Part shown: positions 7,109-12,362 of the stretch, piece by piece
Layout of the letters: the number at the start of each line of letters is the position of its first letter
Position numbering within the stretch: the first letter of the stretch is position 1
NCBI GenBank assembly: GCA_017989485.1
Contig: JAGNPU010000020.1
Coordinates: 1 to 12,362 of the forward strand
Direction: 5' to 3'
Source of the DNA: Neisseriaceae bacterium
GTDB taxonomy: Bacteria; Pseudomonadota; Gammaproteobacteria; Burkholderiales; Neisseriaceae
DNA: 12,362 nucleotides
Translations under genes and position numbers: made by a program
The notes under the pieces: model-generated
What the model saw: the letters and a program-made list of their open reading frames with translations, nothing else
What the model was told of the DNA's origin: nothing
Database searches by the model: none

Positions 7109-7125
7109 GACACCCATTGGGTGTC
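7109..7125. promoter_or_regulatory. 17-base palindrome in the glutathione S-transferase leader
   Basis: GACACCCATTGGGTGTC has exact eight-base arms around one central T. It lies 6 bases downstream of TAGAAT (7098-7103), a five-of-six match to a -10 box, so it would start near the transcription start. No good -35 box precedes it. The position suits a repressor operator, or a hairpin at the 5' end of the mRNA. It lies 33 bases before the chosen ATG. Confidence 0.5.
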
Positions 7126-7157
7126 AGAGACCACTCTTTGTAGAATGGATGTTGCTT

Positions 7158-7781
7158 ATGTTGACTTTATATACCTTACCTGGCGCGTGTTCAACGGCCG
7201 ACCACATTGCCCTGATTTGGGCAAACGTGCCCCATCAGGTCAAAACGGTGACGCGAAACGACTTAAAAAGCCCAACCTATTTGGCCAAAAACAGCAGCGG
7301 TGCCGTGCCCTTATTAGAAGAAGGCGATTGGGTGTTGACTCAGAATTTGGCTATTTTGACCTATGTGGCGGCCTTGGCACCCGCTGCTCGATTGGGCGCA
7401 GAAGGGGATGCGCGTTCCCAAGCCGAGTTTTATCGTGCTTTGGGGTATTTGAATACCGATTTTCACGGCAGCTTTAAGCCCGTGTTTGGTGCTGAGCGCA
7501 TGGGGGCCGACGCCGATCAAACCGATCAAATTCGTGCCCAGGGCGCGAAAACCGTGGCCGACCATTTGGCCAAGCTAGACCAACAGCTGGCCGGTAATCA
7601 CTATTTCTTTGGTGGCCGCCGTACCGTGTGCGATGCCTATTTGTGGGTGATGTTGGGTTGGGTTTTGCATGTGATGCCCGGCGTGTTGCCGCAGTATCCT
7701 AATGTGCAGGCCTACCATGAATTTTGGGCACAGGACGCCGGCGTGCAAGCCGCTTTAAAAGCTGAGGGATTGCTCGGTTAA
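7158..7781 (+). CDS. Glutathione S-transferase, beta-class-like
   Basis: This cytoplasmic enzyme is expected to conjugate or transfer glutathione for detoxification. The protein has 207 residues. The N-terminal thioredoxin-like domain (1-75) begins LTLYTLPGACSTADHIAL, with Cys11 in the place of the catalytic Cys10 of E. coli GstA. Val50-Pro51 is the conserved cis-proline site, and TQNLAI (61-66) replaces the usual T-E-S/G-x-A-I glutathione-binding turn. The helical C-terminal domain has His104 and the capping box TVCD (156-159). The frame extends to an ATG at 7149. I prefer 7158 because it gives the usual family N-terminus and has GGAT at a workable distance. The gene appears to be transcribed alone. 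Confidence 0.93.
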   Translation: MLTLYTLPGACSTADHIALIWANVPHQVKTVTRNDLKSPTYLAKNSSGAVPLLEEGDWVLTQNLAILTYVAALAPAARLGAEGDARSQAEFYRALGYLNTDFHGSFKPVFGAERMGADADQTDQIRAQGAKTVADHLAKLDQQLAGNHYFFGGRRTVCDAYLWVMLGWVLHVMPGVLPQYPNVQAYHEFWAQDAGVQAALKAEGLLG

Positions 7782-7837
7782 GCCGATTTAACCCGCCTCG
7801 GCTCAATCCCCTTTCATCCGCTGTATGGGCGGAGGGG
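7776..7837 (+). repeat. Cluster of hairpins after the glutathione S-transferase gene
   Basis: GGTTAA (7776-7781, containing the stop codon) pairs with TTAACC (7788-7793). AGCCGA (7781-7786) pairs with TCGGCT (7798-7803), and the two stems compete. Further on, CCCCT (7808-7812) and CCGC (7818-7821) pair with GCGG (7829-7832) and AGGGG (7833-7837). No T run follows, so none is a standard terminator. They may slow decay or cause factor-dependent termination before the next gene. Confidence 0.35.
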
Positions 7838-7892
7838 AGGGTGACATCCTGATTTGTTATTTTTATTTAATACTGAAAACAAAAGAGATAAT

Positions 7893-9056
7893 ATGCCCAT
7901 CAGAATCGTGTTCAGTGGCTTTGTGGTGTTTGTGGTGGCCATGGGCATAGGCCGTTTTGCCTATACCCCACAAGTGCCTTTGCTGATGATGGATGGGCAG
8001 CTGACCTTGACCAGCGCCGGCGTGGTGGCGGCGTTTAACTATCTGGGTTATTTACTGGGCGCCTATGATGCGATGAGGGCGCAGCGTGGTTTGGAACGCC
8101 GCCTGCAGCTAGGCTTATGGGGAGCCGTCGTCTTGACCCTGCTGGCGGGGTTGGTCACTCAGGCCTGGGGCCACAGCCTGCTGCGGTTTTTAATCGGCTG
8201 GAGTGGGGGGTGGGCGGTGGTGCTGGTGTCGGCCTGGTGTAATGACCAGCTGTTGCGGCTCAAGCGGCCCGCTTTGGGGGCTTTGGTGTTTACCGGCCCT
8301 GGCGCCGGTTTGGCCCTAAGCGGCCTATTGGCCATGGGCATACACCTTGCGGATTTGACCGCCCAACAAGCCTGGTTGGTCTATGGTGGGGTGGGGCTGC
8401 TGTTGGCGCTGACGAGCTGGCGTTATTTGCCCAAGCGCGGGGCGTTTACACCGGCTGCAGGACAGGTGACCAAGCTGATGTTGACGCCGGCCTTAAGGCG
8501 TTTGGTGGTTGCCTATGGTTTGGCGGGCTTTGGTTATATTTTACCGGCCACCTTTTTGTCACAAATGGCGGTGGCGCGTTTTCCCGACAGTCTGTTTAGC
8601 CAGTTTTTATGGCCCATATTTGGTCTGATGTCGGTGGGCGGGGTGTTGTTGGGCATCTTGACGCGGGATTGGCTGACCACCCAAACACGCCTGGCGCTGG
8701 TGTTGTGGTTACAGGCCCTGGGCATTGCGGCCATGGTGTTGGTGCCGACGGTGTGGGGGCTGGTGCTGGCGGCAATTTTGGTGGGTGGGGGCTTTATGAG
8801 CATTGTGCAGCTGGCTTTGCAATACGGGCGTGCGCTGGCACCAGCGCATGGCCGTTATATGGCCGGTTTGTTGACCACGGCTTATGCCGTGGGCCAGCTG
8901 GTGGGGCCGATGCTGTCGGCGATGGCCAGTGCCCTGACGGGTGGCCTGACCCCAGCGTTGGTGCTGGCCGGCTTGGGCTTGGTGCTGGCTGGCTTACTGG
9001 TGCGGTGGCCTTCGTCTGCTGCATCGTCTTTGGCTGAAGCAACAGAGGCAGAATAA
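7893..9056 (+). CDS. YbfB/YjiJ-family MFS transporter
   Basis: This is a 387-residue inner-membrane carrier with about 12 hydrophobic helices. The N-terminal GFVVFVVAMGIGRFAYTPQVPLL (about residues 8-30) with GIGRFAYTP is the signature of the YbfB/YjiJ group, whose substrates are not well established. NYLGYLLGAYDAM (about 50-62) continues the family pattern. I chose the ATG at 7893, which has AAGAGA upstream (7883-7888). The frame is open back to a TTG at 7854, but those residues are polar and not family-like. A weak promoter, GTGACA (7841-7846) and TTTAAT (7866-7871), has a long 19-base spacer. The gene converges on the acetyltransferase gene and is probably transcribed alone. Confidence 0.9.
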   Translation: MPIRIVFSGFVVFVVAMGIGRFAYTPQVPLLMMDGQLTLTSAGVVAAFNYLGYLLGAYDAMRAQRGLERRLQLGLWGAVVLTLLAGLVTQAWGHSLLRFLIGWSGGWAVVLVSAWCNDQLLRLKRPALGALVFTGPGAGLALSGLLAMGIHLADLTAQQAWLVYGGVGLLLALTSWRYLPKRGAFTPAAGQVTKLMLTPALRRLVVAYGLAGFGYILPATFLSQMAVARFPDSLFSQFLWPIFGLMSVGGVLLGILTRDWLTTQTRLALVLWLQALGIAAMVLVPTVWGLVLAAILVGGGFMSIVQLALQYGRALAPAHGRYMAGLLTTAYAVGQLVGPMLSAMASALTGGLTPALVLAGLGLVLAGLLVRWPSSAASSLAEATEAE

Positions 9057-9058
9057 AC

Positions 9059-9087
9059 CTTGCCCGGATGGGACGGGCGAGGCGTTT
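9059..9087. terminator. Weak hairpin between convergent genes
   Basis: CTTGCCCG (9059-9066) pairs with CGGGCGAG (9074-9081), eight pairs including one G-T, with a seven-base loop. It lies between the stop codons of the YbfB-type gene and the acetyltransferase. The T tracts on both sides are short (GTTT on the plus strand, GTTTA on the minus strand), so termination may be partial. Confidence 0.5.
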
Positions 9088-9529
9088 AAGCCGGCATGGC
9101 CATGTGCATTATAGGGTAGGGTCGTCCGGTGCCGTCTGCTTCGCTGCGGCCGACGGGGACGAAACCCTGAGCCAGATAAAATGCCACGCCCTGCTGGTTT
9201 TGTTCATTGACGTCGACCTTGAGCGGGCCTTTCAGGTCCTGGGCAAAGGCCAATAGCTGGCGGCCCACGCCCATGCGTAACGCCGTTGGCGCCACGAACA
9301 GCATGTCAACCATGTTCAGGTCTAAGGCCATAAATCCCAATAGCGCTTGGTCGACACCAAGGGCCACATAGGCCTCTGCGCTGATCAAGGCCTCTGCCAC
9401 CATGGGCCGATAGGCATCCCAGTCGGCGGCGCGGACAAAGTCGTGGGTGGCGCGGGCCGAGGCCCACCATAGGGCCACCAGGGCGTCTCGTTCGGCTGCC
9501 TGGGCTGCGCGAATGCTGATGGCGCTCAT
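9086..9529 (-). CDS. yjaB: GNAT N-acetyltransferase, YjaB-like
   Basis: The protein has 147 residues, like E. coli YjaB, an acetyl-CoA-dependent acetyltransferase of unknown substrate. Recognised landmarks are ATHDFVRAAD (27-36), the core strand VDMLFVAP (74-81), the acetyl-CoA loop MGVGRQLL (86-93), VDVNEQNQQGVAFYLAQGF (105-123) with Tyr118 as the likely acid, and GRSEADGTGRPYPIMHM (127-143). The usual R/Q at the head of the acetyl-CoA loop (R/Q-x-x-G-x-G) is Leu84. I chose the ATG at 9529, which overlaps the ttrR TGA as ATGA, rather than the longer frame that runs inside ttrR. It is therefore the third, coupled gene of the ttrS-ttrR operon. A role in tetrathionate control is inference only. 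Confidence 0.88.
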   Translation of the reverse strand: MSAISIRAAQAAERDALVALWWASARATHDFVRAADWDAYRPMVAEALISAEAYVALGVDQALLGFMALDLNMVDMLFVAPTALRMGVGRQLLAFAQDLKGPLKVDVNEQNQQGVAFYLAQGFVPVGRSEADGTGRPYPIMHMAMPA

Positions 9530-10134
9530 GCTTTCTCCTGAGCCAAAATCTGTAGCCCTTGGATAAAAGCCGCCAGGGTGTCTGTGCCCATTTTTTCCAT
9601 GGCGCTGGCGCGTTGTACCTCGACGGTGCGCACCGACACGCACAGCTCATCGGCAATCATGCGGTTGGTTTTGCCGGCCGCCACCAGGCTGGCCACGCTT
9701 TGCTCTTTCGGGCTGAGCAGGGCATAGCGGGTCGCCAATTGATGGGCTTCGTAGCGGCTGCTGGTGTATTCGGTGGCCTGGGCCATGGCGTTCATCAACA
9801 GGCCCATGGACACGGGCTTTTGTAAAAAATCAACGGCGCCGGCCTTGAGTTCGTTCACCGCCATGGTGACTTCGCCGTGGCCGGTCAAAATAATCACCGC
9901 CAAGGTGCTGTCGACGGCTTTGAGCTGCTCGTGTACCTGGCTGCCGGTCAGGTTGGGCATGCGCATGTCCAAGATGGCCACGCCCTTGTCGTGCAGGGGG
10001 GCGCCGTTCAAAAAACTTTGGCCGTCGGCCCAGCAGGTGGGCTCATAACCTAGGCTTTCTAAAAGAAAATGGCAGGCCTCACGCACCGAGCGGTCGTCGT
10101 CAACTATGTGTACTTTTAACATGTCTGCTTTCAT
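9526..10134 (-). CDS. ttrR: Tetrathionate response regulator TtrR (FixJ/LuxR type)
   Basis: This 202-residue cytoplasmic response regulator is expected to activate the tetrathionate reductase genes when phosphorylated by TtrS. The receiver domain (about 5-120) has the acidic pair in IVDDD (10-14), phosphoacceptor Asp56 (AILDMRMP), Thr84 (ILTGHGE) and Lys106 (LQKPVS). A LuxR/FixJ-type helix-turn-helix fills about 138-185 (LSPKEQSVASLVAAGKTNRMIADELCVSVRTVEVQR in order). The start at 10134 lies 23 bases after the ttrS stop. An alternative ATG at 10122 would remove four residues. The identification rests on domain type plus the adjacent ttrS and divergent ttrB. Confidence 0.9.
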   Translation of the reverse strand: MKADMLKVHIVDDDRSVREACHFLLESLGYEPTCWADGQSFLNGAPLHDKGVAILDMRMPNLTGSQVHEQLKAVDSTLAVIILTGHGEVTMAVNELKAGAVDFLQKPVSMGLLMNAMAQATEYTSSRYEAHQLATRYALLSPKEQSVASLVAAGKTNRMIADELCVSVRTVEVQRASAMEKMGTDTLAAFIQGLQILAQEKA

Positions 10135-10157
10135 TAAATACTCGCCCTAGGATACCA

Positions 10158-11906
10158 CTAAGCCGCTGCGCTCGGGAGGGTGAGGGTGATCACGGCACCG
10201 TTGCCATCCAAGCGGTTGCCCAGGGTAAAGGTACCGCCTTGCGACAGGATGAGGCGCTCACAAATCACCAGGCCTAGGCCTAGGCCTTCCAGCTTGGTGG
10301 TGCGAAACGGCACAAAGGGAAACGCCAGCTGTTCCGGCGCAAAGCCATCGCCGTTGTCAGACAAATCGATGTTGACCCGGCCTTCGTGGCGATAGGCGGT
10401 GATGTGGACCTCGGTGGCTTGAGCCTGAATGCTGTTCAGCACGCAGTTGCACAACACCTGCTCCAACACGCTGGGCACCATATACACCGTCAGGTCGGCT
10501 TCGGCCTTAATCGTGATGTGGCAGTCCTTATGGCGGTTTTGCATCTGGATGAAGGAGACGGTGTGTTGAAACTGCTGGGCCAAATTCACCGTCACGGCGG
10601 GCTGCTGTTCGTCACGCTTGGCCCAGCTTCTGAGGTTGTTCATGATGTCGGTACAGCGCTGTACCTGGCCGATGATTTTCTTGAAAATGGGCAAGGCCAT
10701 ATTGTCGGGGTCGTTGACCTGTAGACGATAGGCGCTGCCCTCGGCGTAATGGCGAATGGCCGACAGCGGCTGATTGATTTCATGGGCAAAGCCAGAGGCC
10801 ATTTCGCCGAGGATGCTGATGCGGTCTTGATGGGCCAATGCCTGTTCATATTCACGCATGCGCTCGTAGGCCTGGGCCAGCTGCTTGGTTTTGCGATGGG
10901 CCATATAGCCGATCCATATATGGTTGAGGCACATCAAGACCACCAGCGCCACAAACAGCGCCAGCTCGATCGAGTATTGCTGGGCCCAAAAGGCCATGGT
11001 CTGCCAAAAGGTTTGCTGGTGGGGGTGGCGGTTAATGCTGCGCAAAATGTCTTCGGCCAACATGGTCGACACCGGCGGCGTCCACTGCGGCAAGTCCGGC
11101 GGTGACTGGCTCAGCAACAGGCTGGTGAGCTTGCTGGACAGCGCCAGCGGGACGTCGGGCATGGCCGCCAGGGCCCAGTTAGGGAGCAATAAGGTGCTGG
11201 ACAGGCAGCCGATGCGGTTGGGCATAGAGCCCAATACGCGAAAGTCGTCGGCATTGAGCTGGCCTTCGGCGGCCATGTTTTCCAACAGGCACACGGGGGC
11301 GATGGCCGCGTCGACCTGCTGGCTGCCGAGGGCTTCTAGGGTACGGTCAATGGGAAAGCCGGTAAAGCGCACCTGATAGTCTTTGTGGGCGCGTAGGCCG
11401 TGGTCTAAAAACACCTTAAAGCCCAATAAGTAGCCGCCAAAGGCCTGTTCGTCAACGGCGGCCACCCGCTGGCCTTGCAGCGATTCGATGCTGGTATAGG
11501 GGCTGCTTTTGCGCACCAAAATCACGCTGCCGGTCCGCCCTTCGTTGGGCATGCTGCTGTGGATTTGGCGCAGGTCACGCAGGGACACCAACCAGTGGAC
11601 GGGCTGGGCCGACGACAGCTGTAAAAACTGGGCCTGATTGCTCAACACCAAGTCAACCTTGCCTTCTTCTACCGCGCTTTGTAAGCCCTTTAAGTCCAGC
11701 GGCACCAGCTCGAACTGCTCGCCGGGCAGAGACTGGTTGAGCCAGTTAAGCCACGGCCGCCAGTCGGCTTCGGTGCGGGCCAGGCCGCGCTGGGCCAATA
11801 TGCCCAAGTGCCAGGTTTTGGCCTCGGCCCACAGCGGTGCCCAGCCCAATAGCAGCGCTAAAGCCAGCATCATATAGCGGCCTATGCCTCGTTTTTTCAT
11901 CATCAT
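10158..11906 (-). CDS. ttrS: Tetrathionate sensor histidine kinase TtrS
   Basis: This 582-residue inner-membrane kinase is expected to sense tetrathionate outside the cytoplasm and phosphorylate TtrR. A signal peptide ends at AEA (27-29). Residues 30-305 form a PhnD-like periplasmic binding domain (LGILAQRG near its start; DLVLSNQAQFL, 85-95). It holds exactly two cysteines, Cys206 (APVCLLE) and Cys234 (GCLSST). A transmembrane helix at about 312-334 is followed by a short linker. The kinase core has His375 (GFAHEINQPLSAIRH), an N-box with Asn487 and Asn491, G1 (DNGDGF, 517-522) and G2 (GLGLGL, 541-546). There is no receiver domain. Three consecutive ATGs (11906, 11903, 11900) are possible starts; I used the first. 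Confidence 0.92.
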   Translation of the reverse strand: MMMKKRGIGRYMMLALALLLGWAPLWAEAKTWHLGILAQRGLARTEADWRPWLNWLNQSLPGEQFELVPLDLKGLQSAVEEGKVDLVLSNQAQFLQLSSAQPVHWLVSLRDLRQIHSSMPNEGRTGSVILVRKSSPYTSIESLQGQRVAAVDEQAFGGYLLGFKVFLDHGLRAHKDYQVRFTGFPIDRTLEALGSQQVDAAIAPVCLLENMAAEGQLNADDFRVLGSMPNRIGCLSSTLLLPNWALAAMPDVPLALSSKLTSLLLSQSPPDLPQWTPPVSTMLAEDILRSINRHPHQQTFWQTMAFWAQQYSIELALFVALVVLMCLNHIWIGYMAHRKTKQLAQAYERMREYEQALAHQDRISILGEMASGFAHEINQPLSAIRHYAEGSAYRLQVNDPDNMALPIFKKIIGQVQRCTDIMNNLRSWAKRDEQQPAVTVNLAQQFQHTVSFIQMQNRHKDCHITIKAEADLTVYMVPSVLEQVLCNCVLNSIQAQATEVHITAYRHEGRVNIDLSDNGDGFAPEQLAFPFVPFRTTKLEGLGLGLVICERLILSQGGTFTLGNRLDGNGAVITLTLPSAAA

Positions 11907-12033
11907 CAATTCTTTGCTTGCCTTTTGTCAAAGCCCTACCGGCTATGTGGGAAACCACAATAGTATAAATCTAGGGATAAGACAAAATAAGGCAGATTGT
12001 TGGTGAACGCAAGTTTGATATTCGGAGACAGGC
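11907..12033. promoter_or_regulatory. Divergent control region between ttrS and ttrB
   Basis: This 127-base AT-rich region must hold promoters for both directions. For ttrSR on the minus strand, TATACT near 11964-11969 is a five-of-six -10 match with a weak TTATTT -35 box 17 bases upstream. No good sigma-70 promoter is seen for ttrB, which fits activator dependence. A loose inverted pair CTTTG/CAAAG (11912-11916, 11929-11933) lies near ttrS. I found no TTGAT-N4-ATCAA FNR box. GGAG (12024-12027) is the ttrB ribosome binding site. Confidence 0.6.
11946..11959. promoter_or_regulatory. Candidate TtrR-binding palindrome
   Basis: TGTGGGAAACCACA is an exact inverted repeat with five-base arms around GAAA. 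It is the clearest symmetry in the ttrS-ttrB intergenic region and directly abuts a TATA-rich stretch (11961-11970). It lies 75 bases before ttrB, a usual distance for an activator site. Binding by TtrR is inferred from position alone. Confidence 0.45.
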
Positions 12034-12362
12034 ATGGATGCATTAAGACGGGGCTTTTTAAAAAACATGGCGACGCTCACCGCCGGCGCGGCGCTGGTGC
12101 CGCTGGCCGAGGCGGGGATGGGGTCACAGCCCGCCCGCAGAGAAGGCGATGGGCACAAACGCTACGGCATGTTGATCGACCTGCGCCGCTGCATCGGCTG
12201 TCAGGCCTGCACCGTCAGCTGCTCGGTGGAAAACCAAATGCCGCCGGGCCAGTTTCGCACCACGGTGCGGCAATACCAGGTCGTGGAACAAAAAACCGGC
12301 CGCGCCACCAACGTGGTGTTGCCGCGCCTGTGCAACCACTGCGACAACCCTCCTTGTATCCC
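12034..12362 (+). CDS. ttrB: Tetrathionate reductase iron-sulfur subunit TtrB (5' part)
   Basis: The first 109 codons are present and the gene runs off the window. TtrB carries electrons through four [4Fe-4S] clusters to the molybdenum subunit TtrA, with TtrC as the quinol-linked membrane anchor. Residues 5-27 form a twin-arginine signal (RRGFLK at 5-10, then a hydrophobic stretch ending LAEA), so the protein is exported folded. The first ferredoxin cluster set is Cys53, Cys56, Cys59 and Cys63 (RRCIGCQACTVSCSVEN), and the second begins at Cys100, Cys103 and Cys108 (CNHCDNPPC). RYGMLIDLRRCIGCQACTVS and PGQFRTTV match TtrB rather than other DMSO-reductase-type electron subunits by memory. The divergent ttrS-ttrR pair supports this. 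Confidence 0.92.
   Translation, partial: MDALRRGFLKNMATLTAGAALVPLAEAGMGSQPARREGDGHKRYGMLIDLRRCIGCQACTVSCSVENQMPPGQFRTTVRQYQVVEQKTGRATNVVLPRLCNHCDNPPCI

Noticed and set aside
7854..7892. TTG start adding 13 residues to the YbfB-type carrier
   Set aside because: The added residues are AT-rich non-coding-like sequence. The ATG at 7893 has a ribosome binding site and gives the family N-terminus.
9130..9145. GCCGTCTG match to the core of the Neisseria DNA uptake sequence
   Set aside because: It is followed by CTTCG rather than AA, is inside the acetyltransferase gene, and no full uptake sequence or repeated copy was seen elsewhere in the window.
9530..9643. N-terminal extension of the acetyltransferase
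   Set aside because: The extra 38 residues lie inside ttrR in another frame and have no GNAT character. The ATGA overlap gives a better start.
12001..12022. FNR-like half sites (TTGGT, TTGAT) before ttrB
   Set aside because: No pair has the TTGAT-N4-ATCAA spacing. The TTGGT/CGCAA pair is three bases apart and degenerate.

Overview
The window looks like a chromosomal stretch of a moderately GC-rich betaproteobacterium, most likely of the order Neisseriales. The main evidence is the short-form HisG (219 residues), which by memory of the family is very close to Neisseria HisG. The short form normally works with HisZ, as in Neisseria and other betaproteobacteria. No rRNA, tRNA, CRISPR array, insertion sequence or phage gene was seen. 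The genus cannot be named from the sequence alone.

Layout. 1-57 is the 3' end of an unidentified gene. 61-1293 is a CynX/NimT-type MFS carrier ending in a strong terminator. 1411-2013 and 2093-3244 are a TetR-type regulator and a DHA1-type MFS efflux carrier. Related GATC-centred operator-like sites lie in front of both, which suggests a self-regulated efflux pair. 3346-4061 is a possible 17-codon leader ORF overlapping an orphan protein with a C-terminal membrane anchor. 4062-4280 is non-coding, holds three successive hairpins and could encode a small RNA. On the minus strand follow hisD and hisG, overlapping by ATGA, with their own promoter, and upstream of them a SCO/SenC copper-chaperone lipoprotein. 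A gene-free stretch of about 235 bases, rich in inverted repeats, leads into a plus-strand glutathione S-transferase (7158-7781) and a YbfB/YjiJ-type MFS carrier (7893-9056).

The right end is a tetrathionate-respiration locus. The sensor kinase ttrS, the response regulator ttrR and a YjaB-like N-acetyltransferase lie on the minus strand, with the acetyltransferase start overlapping the ttrR stop by ATGA. ttrB, the iron-sulfur subunit of tetrathionate reductase, is divergent on the plus strand and is cut by the window end. In the known system TtrS senses tetrathionate, TtrR activates the reductase genes, and TtrB carries electrons to the molybdenum catalytic subunit TtrA. The 127-base divergent region contains a clean 14-base palindrome that is a candidate TtrR site. 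The coupled acetyltransferase is the least expected member of this locus. Most other genes are ordinary housekeeping or accessory genes, and no wholly new multi-gene system is evident.
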